Below, piece by piece: positions 1 through 10,089 of a stretch of DNA of 40,760 nt (its first letter is position 1; every line of letters starts with the position of its first letter). The stretch comes from Sphingomonas sp. S2M10 (GTDB lineage: Bacteria; Pseudomonadota; Alphaproteobacteria; Sphingomonadales; Sphingomonadaceae): positions 1 to 40,760 of the forward strand of contig NZ_JAAILI010000041.1 in the NCBI RefSeq assembly GCF_012650175.1, given 5' to 3'. Under the pieces are notes generated by a model, which saw only the letters and a list, made by a program, of their open reading frames with translations, was not told where the DNA came from and did no database searches. Made by a program: the position numbers and the translations under genes.

Positions 1-1
1 C

Positions 2-91
2 GAGCGCGTGCTGAAGATCAACGGCCTCGCAACCATCAGCGAGGATGTCGTGGAAGCCGCCCGCAGCACCCTCGTCATCGGCGTCACCTAG
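2..91 (+). CDS. C-terminal end of an unidentified protein (partial)
   Basis: An open frame enters from the left edge and ends at a TAG at 89-91, giving the last 29 residues of a protein (ends ...RSTLVIGVT). The fragment includes RVLKINGLATISED. That loosely recalls PPOX-type flavoprotein segments of the form 'RVNGRARIS', but the chain ends sooner than those families normally do. I cannot name the protein. The frame is supported by its codon composition and by the lack of another gene here. A start outside the window is required. Confidence 0.4.
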   Translation, partial: ERVLKINGLATISEDVVEAARSTLVIGVT

Positions 92-403
92 TGCTGACAT
101 TCGTGACATTTACCGCTGAAAGCCACAGCTTTCGTTCATAAGCTGCCTGTCCGCTTCCCACCCGATTCCAGACAAACGGGCGATCGTCGCCCGAACCGTC
201 GAATGAAGCGGCTGCCGTCTTGTGCTTTCGGTAAGGCCTTCCTGCGCGCAGTGATGTGCGTTGCGGCGCCCAGCAGTTTTGTTGCTCGCCCCGCCTTCGG
301 AAGCCTAAGCTTCGGTCAGCAGCCGCGATCCCGGCGCGGCTTTCCTCTCCCAATGCCCATGGCAGGGTGCCTGCCGCCTGCAATGTCCTTCTCGGTCACC
401 GCG
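92..403. other. Gap without a recognisable gene
   Basis: About 310 bases lie between the end of the left-edge gene and the stop of the GNAT gene. A 99-codon frame on the minus strand (84-383) and several plus-strand frames exist, but none has a recognisable domain or convincing start context. The left-edge gene and the GNAT gene converge here, so no promoter is required. No strong terminator hairpin with a T-run was seen. Confidence 0.45.
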
Positions 404-862
404 TCACAGCGCCAGTGTCAGAAACCGGCTGTGGGGATCGTCCCGATAGTCGCCAAAGGGCGGGCAGGGGACGAAACCATGGCGGGTGTAGAGCCGGATC
501 GCCGGCTCGAACGCCGGGGCGGTCCCCGTCTCCAGGCTCAGCCGCGCCAGCCCCCGCGCCCGGGCGGCGGACAGGATATGCGACAGCATCGCCGCCCCAA
601 CGCCCTTGCCGAGGTGTGCGGGCACCGTGCGCATCGACTTGATCTCGCCGTGCTCCGCATCGAGCTGCTTGAGCGCCCCCATGCCGAGCAGGGCATCGCC
701 CTCCCAGGCGCTCCAGAAGGTCACGTCCGTCGCCCGCAGGCCTGAGAGATCGAGGAAGTGGCAGCTTTCGGCCGGCGAGTTGGCGAGCATGCCCGAGGCG
801 TGCAGGCGCAGGAGGTCCTGCACCTGGACGTCGTCCAGCCCGCCTTCCCGGATCGCGATCAC
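404..862 (-). CDS. GNAT family N-acetyltransferase
   Basis: A 152-residue protein of the usual GNAT length, expected to transfer an acetyl group from acetyl-CoA to an amine; the substrate is unknown. The acetyl-CoA binding segment is visible as IKSMRTVPAHLGKGVGAAML, with the V-P-x-x-x-G-K-G-V-G variant of the R/Q-x-x-G-x-G/A loop at about residues 78-90. It is followed by the typical C-terminal RLYTRHGFVPCPPFGDY. The start is GTG at 860-862 and overlaps the stop of the upstream carboxypeptidase by four bases (GTGA), so it is probably translationally coupled as the last gene of a three-gene operon. Confidence 0.85.
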   Translation of the reverse strand: MIAIREGGLDDVQVQDLLRLHASGMLANSPAESCHFLDLSGLRATDVTFWSAWEGDALLGMGALKQLDAEHGEIKSMRTVPAHLGKGVGAAMLSHILSAARARGLARLSLETGTAPAFEPAIRLYTRHGFVPCPPFGDYRDDPHSRFLTLAL

Positions 863-1977
863 AGCGTGTCGATCATCCCGGCCAGCGTTTCGAGGCAGGC
901 ATGGGCGAGCAGCTTGCTGCGTATCGGCGACCAGCCGAACTCGGGATCGGCGTTCGCGTCATGGTCCTTGAACGGCATTTCCAGCGTCATCGACACCGCG
1001 CCGAAGCGCTCGGCGAGCTGGTTGGTCGACATGGCGAGGTTGGCCTTGCCCGGGGGCGACTTGTCGTAGCCGAGCTCGGTCTGGAAATCGGGGGTGTGCG
1101 CGGCGAGGCGCCGGCCGAATTCGTAGAATTTCTCGCCCAATTCGTCGGTCCAGCTCGGGATGCCTTCGAAGCCGGCGAGAAAGTTGGCGGGGATCGCCTC
1201 GTCGCCATGGACGTCCATCGCGAAATCCACGCCGGTTGCGTCCATGGCGTTGCGCACCGCCAGCACTTCCGGGCTGCGCTCGGGCGTCGGCGTGTGCCAT
1301 TCGCGATTGAGGTTCACCCCCGCCGCATTGGTGCGCAGATGGCCGCGGCGCGAGCCGTCCGGGTTCATGTTGGGCACGCAGTGGAAGGTGGCCTTGCTGC
1401 GGAGCGCCTGCGCCACCGCATTGTCCTCATCGGTGAGGAACTCCAGCGCCCCTTCCATCCACCATTCGGCCATGCTCTCGCCCGGATGCTGGCGGGCATA
1501 GAGCCAGACCTGCTTGGGCCCCTCGCCCATGCTGAGGCAGTCGATCGGCTGGCCGTCCAGCGTCGTGCCCAGCTGGCGGTGGGTCACGCCGTCCTGCAGC
1601 GCGATGCGGCTGACCAGATCATGGTGCCGCTCCATCGAATAGGGCGCGAAATAGGCGAACCACGTGAGGTCCGTCTGGAAGTGGTGGGTGAAGCTGAGCA
1701 CGCCGCCAGCATACTCCGTCTCGGTCATCCGCCACGATTCGCGGTCGGCCGACCAGCGCGCCTTGTAGCCGGGCCAGCCGAAGGGATAGGCCGAGCTGCC
1801 CGCATTGAGGATGCGGAAGGTCAGCGTCCGCCCCTTCGCGCCAGCGACGCGGAAGTGGAACCACTGGAAGAAGTCCGACTGGTGATCGAGGACGATCTCG
1901 CAGTCGACCCGGTCGCCTTCGATGGCGACCACGCGGATGTTGCCGCTGTCAAACGCGGCGCTGATCTGAATGCTCAT
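859..1977 (-). CDS. M14 family zinc carboxypeptidase (cytosolic carboxypeptidase-like)
   Basis: A 372-residue cytoplasmic metallocarboxypeptidase with no signal peptide. An N-terminal beta-sandwich (about 1-125) of the type found in the M14D cytosolic carboxypeptidase group precedes the catalytic domain. Zinc ligands are His164 and Glu167 in HPGE and His257 in DVHGD. Substrate-binding residues lie in [15 protein letters not shown] and NLNREW, and the catalytic Glu333 is in TLEMPFKD. All key residues are present, so it should be active; the substrate is unknown, but bacterial members may trim peptides or side-chain glutamates. It overlaps both neighbours by four bases (ATGA upstream, GTGA downstream), giving the operon lipoprotein - carboxypeptidase - acetyltransferase. 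Confidence 0.9.
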   Translation of the reverse strand: MSIQISAAFDSGNIRVVAIEGDRVDCEIVLDHQSDFFQWFHFRVAGAKGRTLTFRILNAGSSAYPFGWPGYKARWSADRESWRMTETEYAGGVLSFTHHFQTDLTWFAYFAPYSMERHHDLVSRIALQDGVTHRQLGTTLDGQPIDCLSMGEGPKQVWLYARQHPGESMAEWWMEGALEFLTDEDNAVAQALRSKATFHCVPNMNPDGSRRGHLRTNAAGVNLNREWHTPTPERSPEVLAVRNAMDATGVDFAMDVHGDEAIPANFLAGFEGIPSWTDELGEKFYEFGRRLAAHTPDFQTELGYDKSPPGKANLAMSTNQLAERFGAVSMTLEMPFKDHDANADPEFGWSPIRSKLLAHACLETLAGMIDTL

Positions 1978-2573
1978 TTCACCGTCGTAGTGATCCCGGA
2001 CTCGCCGGGGAAGTCCTTGAACAGCGCGGCGGCGAGACGCTGCGCGGTGGCGGCAGGCTGGTTGTCCTTGATGCCGAGGCCGGTGGTCTCGGCGCGGCCT
2101 TCCCAGATCACGCTCTCACCGGCGCGGCGGCGCAACTGCACCCAGAGCTGCGAGACGAGAATCTCGTTCTGCTTGCGCTTGCCGACGCCGAACGAGACGC
2201 CGCCGCCCAGCCCCACACCACCGCCGAAGCTGCCGCCGCCCAGCCCGATCGAGACCGGCGAGCGCTCGCGCACCACGCCGCGCAAGGTGCGGGTGAAGGA
2301 AACCGAGGCGATGTAGCCGGCCGGCCGATCGCTGGTGGCGGCGACATAGCCCTGCTTGCTCAGCTCAGCCTGCACCGCATCGGCATAGGCGCGGAATTCG
2401 GGGGTGACGTCCATCGCGCCGGACATCGGCATGACGGTTACCGTGGTCCGCTCGAACGGCTCGTTCAAGTGATAGCGGGTGACGTCGACGGGCGGGCGGC
2501 CGCCGGTGGTGGTGCAGCCGGCGGCCAGCGCGGGCAGGGTGGCAAGCAGGGCAAGACGCAGATACGGATTCAC
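1974..2573 (-). CDS. DUF4136-like outer-membrane lipoprotein
   Basis: I place the start at GTG 2573, giving 199 residues, rather than at the longer frame beginning at 2690. It is preceded by AGGAG nine bases upstream and yields a compact lipoprotein signal, [20 protein letters not shown], with lipid-acceptor Cys20. The mature part has a conserved-looking domain with [14 protein letters not shown] and [24 protein letters not shown], separated by a glycine-rich stretch ([16 protein letters not shown]). This arrangement fits DUF4136 lipoproteins, whose function is unknown. It is the first gene of the operon with the M14 carboxypeptidase and overlaps it by four bases. Confidence 0.7.
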   Translation of the reverse strand: MNPYLRLALLATLPALAAGCTTTGGRPPVDVTRYHLNEPFERTTVTVMPMSGAMDVTPEFRAYADAVQAELSKQGYVAATSDRPAGYIASVSFTRTLRGVVRERSPVSIGLGGGSFGGGVGLGGGVSFGVGKRKQNEILVSQLWVQLRRRAGESVIWEGRAETTGLGIKDNQPAATAQRLAAALFKDFPGESGITTTVK

Positions 2574-2705
2574 GAACACGCACTCCTGTTTCGTGGGCGC
2601 AATGGATGTATCCTGCCGGCGCGGGCCGGGTCGAGCGGATTTCCTATGCCCATCGGCGGTGGAACGTTCGAACGCGGCGATCGGCTGCATCCGCCACGCG
2701 CGGCC

Positions 2706-2732
2706 TTGACTTCCTGCCCCCGCGCTTATAGG
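2706..2732 (+). promoter_or_regulatory. Putative promoter for the L36 gene
   Basis: A TTGACT element at 2706-2711 is followed after 15 bases by TATAGG at 2727-2732, upstream of the L36 start at 2781. The -35 element has the CTTGAC form common in alphaproteobacteria; the spacer is short. Assignment is by eye only. Confidence 0.35.
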
Positions 2733-2780
2733 CGAGCCCCTCTTTCCGGCATTCCAGATAATTTGAGAAGCGAATCGGTC

Positions 2781-2906
2781 ATGAAGATCGTGAATTCATT
2801 GAAGTCGCTCAAGGGGCGGCACCGCGACAACCGCGTGATCCGCCGCCGTGGCCGGATCTACGTGATCAACAAGACGCAGAAGCGTTTCAAGGCACGCCAG
2901 GGCTGA
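2781..2906 (+). CDS. ykgO: 50S ribosomal protein L36, cysteine-free type
   Basis: A 41-residue, strongly basic protein ([19 protein letters not shown]..., ending FKARQG) matching the alternative form of bacterial L36. It contains no cysteine, so it lacks the zinc-ribbon ligands of the C+ type and should not bind zinc. Longer in-frame starts exist from 2469 but would add an unrelated extension across the promoter, so ATG 2781 is chosen. The HAD gene starts nine bases after its stop, suggesting co-transcription. Confidence 0.93.
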   Translation: MKIVNSLKSLKGRHRDNRVIRRRGRIYVINKTQKRFKARQG

Positions 2907-2914
2907 TCGCCCCC

Positions 2915-3535
2915 GTGGGAACCGCGCCGCACGCCGTCATCTTCGACGTCGGCAACGTTCTTTTCCCTTGGGAACCGCGGCGCGTGTACGAGCGCCTGTT
3001 CGACAACGAGCAGGCGCTCGACGCGTTTCTGTCGCAGGTCGCCACCAAGGAATGGCATTTCCAGCATGACGCTGGCCGCCCCTTCGCCGAGACATCGGCG
3101 GAGCTGAGCGCGCTGTACCCGGAGCATGCCGACAAGATCGCGCTCTGGGGGCCGCGCTTTGCCGAGCAACTCGGGCCTGCCTTTCCGGACATGGTCGCGC
3201 TGATCGAGGAGCTCGATTCGGCGGGCGTGCCGCTGTACGCGATCACCAATTTTTCAGGCGAATTCTGGCGCGACTGGATGCCGGAGGTCGAGTGGCTGTT
3301 CGGGCGCTTCCGCGACATCGTCGTCTCGGGCGACGAGAAGCTGACCAAGCCCGATCCCGCCATTTACGCGCTCGCGCTGGAGCGATTCGGGCTGAAGGGG
3401 CCCGACGCGGTGTTCGTTGACGACCTGCCCGTGAACGTCGAGGCGGCGCGGAAGCAGGGCATTCACGGCGTGGTGTTCACCGGCGCCGAGCCTTTCCGTG
3501 CCGAGCTGGTGCGACTGGGTGTCCTCGCCGGCTGA
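2915..3535 (+). CDS. HAD-superfamily hydrolase (YihX-like)
   Basis: A 206-residue haloacid-dehalogenase-type phosphatase starting at GTG 2915. Motif I is FDVGNVLF with nucleophile Asp11. The usual second Asp is replaced by Gly, as in the YihX group, which dephosphorylates sugar phosphates such as alpha-glucose-1-phosphate in E. coli. Motif II is ITNFS, motif III includes KPDPAIY and motif IV is FVDDLPVNVEAA, so the catalytic core is complete. The substrate cannot be told from sequence. It follows the L36 gene after nine bases. Confidence 0.88.
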   Translation: MGTAPHAVIFDVGNVLFPWEPRRVYERLFDNEQALDAFLSQVATKEWHFQHDAGRPFAETSAELSALYPEHADKIALWGPRFAEQLGPAFPDMVALIEELDSAGVPLYAITNFSGEFWRDWMPEVEWLFGRFRDIVVSGDEKLTKPDPAIYALALERFGLKGPDAVFVDDLPVNVEAARKQGIHGVVFTGAEPFRAELVRLGVLAG

Positions 3536-3825
3536 GGCCGGATGCCTCCTTCCCCTCCATGATATGGGTCTTGCCGTCCATGCGCGGCGGTGGTGCGCGT
3601 GCATCGCCCCAGGGCTGCACGGGCCTGGCGCGGTGCTGCGATTGCAGGTTCGAAGCGCACCGATCGTCTGCCGCCGTCGGGAGCAGGCCATCTGCGAATC
3701 GCCGCTGGATACGCGAGCCGTTCGCCCCGCGCCCCATCGCCGCTTCCCTGGCACCAGAAACTTCCTTTCGGGGACTGGCTGTTAACTTCTGGCGGTTACA
3801 CGCTGGCGAGTAGCTACGAGGTTTC
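3536..3825. other. Gap without a recognisable gene
   Basis: About 290 bases lie between the HAD gene and the c-di-GMP gene. Overlapping frames on both strands give Arg/Ala/Pro-rich translations with no domain, typical of GC-rich noncoding DNA. The segment must carry the promoter of the downstream gene, but no clear -35/-10 pair stands out. Confidence 0.5.
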
Positions 3826-6603
3826 ATGTTCGCGATCGCCTATTGCATCACCGGAGAGCACGATCTGCGCCTGGTCGCGCTTGCCGCCGGCATGTGCGTG
3901 CTCACCACGTTGACCGCGGTTCTCATGCTCCGCCAGGCCATCCGCGCGCCGCGCGCCGTATTTGGCTGGAAGGCGGGCGGGGCGCTGGCGACCGCCTTCG
4001 GAATCTGGGCGACGCACTTCATCGCCATGCTCGGCTATGATCCGGGTTTTCAGTTCGGCTTCTCGATCGCGCTCTCGGCGGCATCGCTGGGAGTTGTCGC
4101 CGCAGCGATGCTGGCTGCCTTCCTGATCGTCCGGACAGCGGCAGGCACGCGCCAAATCGCCGCGGCCAGCCTGATCGCCGTCGGCGGTATCGCGGCGATG
4201 CACTATATGGGGATGGCCGCGATCGACATGCCGGCGCGGATCCGCTGGGACTGGGGCTATGTGACGCTGTCGGTCCTGGCCGGCCTGGTGCCCTTTTCGG
4301 CGGGCCTGCTCCTCACCGTCCGCGGCCGGTCGGTCCGCTCGGGGGTGGGCGCCGCGCTGCTGATGACCCTCGCGGTGGTCAGCCTGCACTTCACCGGCAT
4401 GACCGCCATCCGCCTGATCCCCTGGGCGCGCGAGCCGGGGGGCGCCAATCTCTCGCCGCACATGATGTCGATCGTGCTGTCGATCATCACGGTGTTGCTG
4501 CTTGCCATCTGCCTCGGCAGCTGGTCCATCGCCCGGCGCGCACGCGCCGCCATCGCTGCCAGCGAGCGGCAGTTCAGCATCCTGGCGAAGGGCATCTCCG
4601 ATTGTGCGCTGTACATGCTCGACGTGGAGGGGCGGGTCGCCAACTGGAACACGGGCGCGGCGCGGCTGAAAGGCTATCACGCGGACGAGGTGGTCGGCAG
4701 CCACCTTTCGCGCTTCTACACGCCGGAGGACCAGGCGGCGGGCGCGGCCCATGCGGCGCTGGCCACCGCGATGCGGACGGGCAAGTTTACCGGGGAAGGC
4801 TGGCGGGTCCGCAAGGACGGATCACGCTTCTGGGCGCATGTGACGATCGAGCAGATCCGCGACGAGGAGGGCCGCGCGCTCGGCTTCGCGAAGATCACCC
4901 GCGACATGACGCGGTTCAAGCTCGATCAGGATCGCATCGCCGAGGCGCACCGCCATCTCGATGCCGCCCTGGAAAACATGCACCAGGGGCTGTGTCTGTT
5001 CGATGCGGACGAGCGGCTGCTGCTGCGCAACGAGCGATTCCTGAAGCTGTGGGGGCTCGCACCAGGCAGCTGCGCCCCGGGCGCGACGCTGACCGATGTG
5101 GTGCGGCAGGCGCTGGCGGCACGCACCGGCGGCGCGGTGCAGGACGCGCGAGTCGACGAGGCGCGCGGCCGAATCCTGGCGGCGCTGGAGGACGGCGCCG
5201 ACCCGACGATCGTGGTCGAATATGATGCCGGGTTCGTGCTGTCCGTCGACAGCCGCCGCCTGCCCCAGGGGGGATGGGTGACGACGATCGAGGATATCAG
5301 CGAACGTCGCCGCTCCGAGGCGCGAATCGCGCACATGGCGCTGCACGATGCGCTGACCGGGCTGCCCAATCGCATGCAGTTCCATGGCTGGCTCGATACC
5401 GAACTGGGCCGTGCCGACGGCGCGCAAACGAAGGTGGCGGTAGTCGCGATCGATCTCGATCGGTTCAAGGAGATCAACGATTCGCTCGGCCATGCCGAGG
5501 GGGATCGCGTGCTGCGCGAGATCGGTGTCGCGCTGGCGGCAACGTTGCAGGATGGCGAGATTGCCGCGCGCGTGGGCGGCGACGAGTTCGCGGTCGCCAA
5601 GCGCTACGAGCATCCGGCCGAGTTGGAGCCCTTCGTCGCGCGGCTGGAGGCGGTGGTGTTCGGCGGCTTCGCGGCGCATGGTTCGCTGTCCGTCGGGGCG
5701 AGCATCGGCGTCGCCCTCTACCCCGACGACGCGCCGGACCGCGAGGCGCTGCTCAACAATGCCGATCTGGCGATGTACCGCGCCAAGGCCGATTTCGCGG
5801 AGCGGATCTGCTACTACGAACAGGGCATGGACGAGCAGGCGCGGCACCGCCGCGTGATCGCCAACGATCTGCGGCACGCCGCCGTGCGGAACGAGCTCCG
5901 TCTGCTGTACCAGCCCCAGCGCTCGCTGGTGACGGACCAGCTGGTCGGCTATGAGGCGCTGCTGCGCTGGGCACATCCGCGGCTGGGCAACATTCCGCCG
6001 ATGGACTTCATTCCGATCGCCGAGGAGACCGGCGAGATCATCCGTCTGGGCGAATGGGTGCTGCGGACGGCGTGTGCGGAGGCGGCGGGGTGGGAGTCGG
6101 GGCAGAATGTCGCGGTGAACCTGTCGCCGGTGCAACTGCTCAAGCCTGACCTGCCGGAGATGATCACCGGCATCCTCGTCGAGACGGGGCTGGCACCGAC
6201 GCGGCTGGAACTGGAGATCACCGAAACCGCGCTGATCGCCGACAAGACCCGCGCGCTGCACAGTCTGCGGCGGATCAAGGCGCTGGGCGTGCGGGTGGCG
6301 ATGGACGATTTCGGCACCGGTTATTCCTCGCTCGACACGCTCCATTCCTTCCCGTTCGACAAGATCAAGATCGACAAGTCATTCCTCGCGGACTCGGAAT
6401 ATAGCGAGCAATCCCGCGCGATCATCCGCGCGATCCTCGCGCTGGGGCGCAGCCTGTCGATCCCGGTGCTGGCCGAGGGGCTGGAAACCGATGCCCAGCG
6501 CCAGCTGCTCGTACGCGAGGGCTGCGAGGAAGCGCAGGGCTACCTGTTCGGCAAGCCGGCGCTGATGCAGGGAAGCGCAGCGCTCGTCCGGGCGGCGTCC
6601 TGA
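3826..6603 (+). CDS. MHYT-PAS-PAS-GGDEF-EAL cyclic-di-GMP signalling protein
   Basis: A 925-residue inner-membrane protein expected to make and/or degrade cyclic-di-GMP. The N-terminus (about 1-250) is an MHYT sensor with seven membrane segments and three motif repeats (ATHFIAM near residue 65, MHYMGM near 125, LHFTGM near 187), thought to bind a metal or small gas. PAS domains follow at about 250-365 and 375-490. The GGDEF domain has an intact GGDEF signature at 584-588. The RxxD inhibitory site normally just upstream is replaced by QDGE, so product inhibition is probably absent. The EAL domain (about 690-920) keeps EALLRW (EAL at 710-712), NLSPVQL, DDFGTGYSSL and AEGLET, so phosphodiesterase activity is likely. 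A GAGG ribosome site lies just before ATG. Confidence 0.95.
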   Translation: MFAIAYCITGEHDLRLVALAAGMCVLTTLTAVLMLRQAIRAPRAVFGWKAGGALATAFGIWATHFIAMLGYDPGFQFGFSIALSAASLGVVAAAMLAAFLIVRTAAGTRQIAAASLIAVGGIAAMHYMGMAAIDMPARIRWDWGYVTLSVLAGLVPFSAGLLLTVRGRSVRSGVGAALLMTLAVVSLHFTGMTAIRLIPWAREPGGANLSPHMMSIVLSIITVLLLAICLGSWSIARRARAAIAASERQFSILAKGISDCALYMLDVEGRVANWNTGAARLKGYHADEVVGSHLSRFYTPEDQAAGAAHAALATAMRTGKFTGEGWRVRKDGSRFWAHVTIEQIRDEEGRALGFAKITRDMTRFKLDQDRIAEAHRHLDAALENMHQGLCLFDADERLLLRNERFLKLWGLAPGSCAPGATLTDVVRQALAARTGGAVQDARVDEARGRILAALEDGADPTIVVEYDAGFVLSVDSRRLPQGGWVTTIEDISERRRSEARIAHMALHDALTGLPNRMQFHGWLDTELGRADGAQTKVAVVAIDLDRFKEINDSLGHAEGDRVLREIGVALAATLQDGEIAARVGGDEFAVAKRYEHPAELEPFVARLEAVVFGGFAAHGSLSVGASIGVALYPDDAPDREALLNNADLAMYRAKADFAERICYYEQGMDEQARHRRVIANDLRHAAVRNELRLLYQPQRSLVTDQLVGYEALLRWAHPRLGNIPPMDFIPIAEETGEIIRLGEWVLRTACAEAAGWESGQNVAVNLSPVQLLKPDLPEMITGILVETGLAPTRLELEITETALIADKTRALHSLRRIKALGVRVAMDDFGTGYSSLDTLHSFPFDKIKIDKSFLADSEYSEQSRAIIRAILALGRSLSIPVLAEGLETDAQRQLLVREGCEEAQGYLFGKPALMQGSAALVRAAS

Positions 6604-6619
6604 CGCGCGGCGGGTCGCG

Positions 6620-7492
6620 TCAGTCGCGCGACCAGCGGGCGAAAATCGCCGTGGGCAATGCAAGACCGCGCGCTTCCTCGCGCACGGTCAGTTCGCCCGC
6701 CTCGACCAAGCCGCCCCTGTCCGCCATCGCCTGGCGGACCAGTTCGCCGATCGCCAGCGCCGACATCCGCACCGCGTAGACGGTGAGGAACAGGAAGCGC
6801 GAATCCTCGTCGAGCAGCTTCGCCACGTCGTCGATCAGGCCGGGCAGGCCTTCCTCCAGCTTCCACACCTCGCCATTGGGCCCGCGGCCCCATTTCGGCG
6901 GATCGAGGATGATGCCGTCATAGCGCCGTCCCCGGCGCACTTCGCGCGCGGTGAATTTCATTGCGTCGTCGATCATCCAGCGGACCGGCTTGTCGGCCAT
7001 GCCCGAGAGCTGGGCATTGGCCTTGCCTTCCATCACCGACTTCTTGGACGCATCGACATGCGTCACCTTGGCGCCCGCCGCCGCCAGCGCCAGCGAGCCG
7101 ACCCCGGTATAGCCGAACAGGTTCATGCACTCAGCGCTGTCCATCCCGTCGATGCGGCCGCGCATCCAGTCCCATACCGGCGCCATGTCCGGGAAAAAGC
7201 CGAGATGGCGGAAGGGCGTGGTCTGGGCGGTGAAGCGCACCTCGCGCCATGCCAGCGGCCAACCCTCGCGTGGGGTAGGCTTCAGATAGTCCCAGCGGCC
7301 GCCGCCCTCCTCGTCGGAGCCGGGGACGAACTCGGCATGTGCGTCCCAGTCGGCCGAGGACGGCGCCCACAGCGCCTGGGGCTCGGGGCGGATGAAGCGG
7401 TACGCGCCGTAGCGCTCCAGCTTCCGCCCATGGCCCGAATCGATCAACCCATAGTCCGCCCAGGGTTCGCCGGTGAGCGTGACGAGCTTCAT
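6620..7492 (-). CDS. Class I SAM-dependent methyltransferase (RlmI/RlmK-like)
   Basis: A 290-residue methyltransferase. The AdoMet site is shown by NLFGYTGVGSLALAAAGA (about residues 121-138) and the acidic THVDAS. The catalytic ILDPPKWGRG motif is of the DPP type used by 23S rRNA m5C methyltransferases such as RlmI and by the C-terminal half of RlmK. The N-terminal PUA domain of RlmI is absent, so this is the shorter alphaproteobacterial form. The target is probably rRNA, but this is inferred from family only. It overlaps the thrC stop by four bases (ATGA) and is its downstream partner. Confidence 0.82.
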   Translation of the reverse strand: MKLVTLTGEPWADYGLIDSGHGRKLERYGAYRFIRPEPQALWAPSSADWDAHAEFVPGSDEEGGGRWDYLKPTPREGWPLAWREVRFTAQTTPFRHLGFFPDMAPVWDWMRGRIDGMDSAECMNLFGYTGVGSLALAAAGAKVTHVDASKKSVMEGKANAQLSGMADKPVRWMIDDAMKFTAREVRRGRRYDGIILDPPKWGRGPNGEVWKLEEGLPGLIDDVAKLLDEDSRFLFLTVYAVRMSALAIGELVRQAMADRGGLVEAGELTVREEARGLALPTAIFARWSRD

Positions 7493-8880
7493 GGGCGGGC
7501 GTGGGCCCGCTCGGCGATATAGCCGGTGATGGCGCCAAACTCGGCGGGCAGGGTGTCGTAGCGCTCCTGGCGATCGAACAGGTCGCCAATGCGGTTCGGC
7601 ACGGCGGGGCGCATGCCGGTCGCGCGCTCGACCGCGTCGCGGAATTTGGCGGGGTGGGCGGTGGCGAGCGTCACCACCGGCACGTCCGACGCGAGACCCG
7701 CGCGCTGCGCGGCGGCGAGGCCGATCGCGGTGTGCGGGTCGATCACCTGCGCGGCCTCGGCACAGGCCCAGCGCATCGCCTCGTTCATGCCGTCGGCATC
7801 AATGGCGTCGCTGGTGAACAGCTTCGAAGCGCCTTCACGCTGGGCATTGGTGAGCTGCATCGCCTTGGTTGCCTCGAAGCCGCGCATCTGGTCCGCGATC
7901 GGTGCCCCGGCGAGATCCGCCAGCAGCCGCTCGAAGTTCGAGCTGACCTGGATGTCCATCGACGGTGCGGCGGTGGGGGTGACGGTGCCGGCCGAATAGT
8001 CGCCGGCCGACAAAGCACGGTGGAGGATGTCGTTGACGTTGGTCGCCACCACCAGCTTGGCCACCGGCAGCCCCATGCGCGCGGCGACATAGCCGGCGAA
8101 GACGTCGCCGAAATTGCCGGTCGGCACCGAGAAGGCAACCGGCCGCTCGGGCGCGCCGAGGCGGACGGCGGCGTAGAAATAATAGACCACCTGCGCCATC
8201 AGCCGGGCCCAGTTGATCGAGTTGACCGCGCTCAGCTGGAAGCGGCCCGAGAAGTCGCGATCGTTGAACATCGCCTTCACCAGTGCCTGGGCATCGTCGA
8301 AGCTGCCGTCGATCGCGATGTTGTGGACGTTGGGCGCGAGCACCGTGGTCATCTGCCGGCGCTGGACGTCCGACACGCGGCCCTGCGGGTGCAGCATGAA
8401 GATGTCGACACCGATGCGCCCCGCCACCGCGTCGATCGCGGCGCTGCCGGTATCGCCCGAGGTCGCGCCGACGATGGTGAGATGATGGTTGGTGCCCGCG
8501 AGAAACTTCTCGAACAGCAGCCCGAGCAGCTGCAGCGCCACGTCCTTGAAGGCGAGGGTGGGGCCGTGGAACAGCTCGAGCAGCCAGTGCTGCCGGTCGA
8601 TCTGGACCAGCGGGGTCACCGCCGCGTGCGAGAAGCGGGCATAGGCCTGGGTGCAGAGCTGGCGGAGCTCGTCCTCGCTGAGGTCCGGCGTAACGAAGGG
8701 CAGCATGACGCGCACCGCCGTCTCGACATAGGAGAGGCCGCGCATCGCGGCGATGTCCTCGGCCGAGAAGCGCGGCCATTCGGTCGGGACGTAGAGGCCG
8801 CCGTCGCTGGCCAGGCCGGTGAGGGTGACGTCGCGAAAGCCCAGCAAGGGCGCGGCGCCGCGGGTGCTGTGATACTGCAT
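7489..8880 (-). CDS. thrC: Threonine synthase
   Basis: A 463-residue PLP enzyme converting O-phospho-L-homoserine to L-threonine. The start at ATG 8880 gives the conserved beginning MQYHSTRGAAPLLGFRDV; an in-frame extension to 9051 has no family support. The PLP lysine is Lys112 in TLAFKDVALQLLG, the phosphate loop is ATSGDTGSAA, and SVPTGNFGDV is the usual fold-type II motif. Length and motifs match the long (E. coli-like) threonine synthase group. It is divergent from the aldo/keto reductase and overlaps the methyltransferase downstream. Confidence 0.96.
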   Translation of the reverse strand: MQYHSTRGAAPLLGFRDVTLTGLASDGGLYVPTEWPRFSAEDIAAMRGLSYVETAVRVMLPFVTPDLSEDELRQLCTQAYARFSHAAVTPLVQIDRQHWLLELFHGPTLAFKDVALQLLGLLFEKFLAGTNHHLTIVGATSGDTGSAAIDAVAGRIGVDIFMLHPQGRVSDVQRRQMTTVLAPNVHNIAIDGSFDDAQALVKAMFNDRDFSGRFQLSAVNSINWARLMAQVVYYFYAAVRLGAPERPVAFSVPTGNFGDVFAGYVAARMGLPVAKLVVATNVNDILHRALSAGDYSAGTVTPTAAPSMDIQVSSNFERLLADLAGAPIADQMRGFEATKAMQLTNAQREGASKLFTSDAIDADGMNEAMRWACAEAAQVIDPHTAIGLAAAQRAGLASDVPVVTLATAHPAKFRDAVERATGMRPAVPNRIGDLFDRQERYDTLPAEFGAITGYIAERAHARP

Positions 8881-9024
8881 GGCAGACCGCGTTACCCGCC
8901 GGCAACGATCGGGACAAGATAGCTGTCCTTGGGGGCGGCTTGCCACCGTCCGTGCATCGGGGTGTTCCGTGTGGAACCCGGCCTGCGTATAGGCGCGTTC
9001 CGCAACCATTCGCGATGGAGAGAG

Positions 9025-10085
<1,061 letters not shown>

Positions 10086-10089
<4 letters not shown>

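Noticed and set aside
84..383. A 99-codon minus-strand frame in the left gap
   Set aside because: It overlaps the end of the left-edge gene, has no recognisable domain and no ribosome site that stands out. Kept as gap, though a degraded gene cannot be excluded.
901..2316. A 471-codon plus-strand frame opposite the carboxypeptidase and lipoprotein genes
   Set aside because: Arg/His/Val-rich antisense translation without motifs, whereas the minus strand shows complete M14 active-site motifs.
8964..8977. Inverted repeat GTTCC-GTGT-GGAAC upstream of the aldo/keto reductase
   Set aside because: Five-base arms are expected by chance in a divergent gap of this size, and no regulator family could be matched to it.
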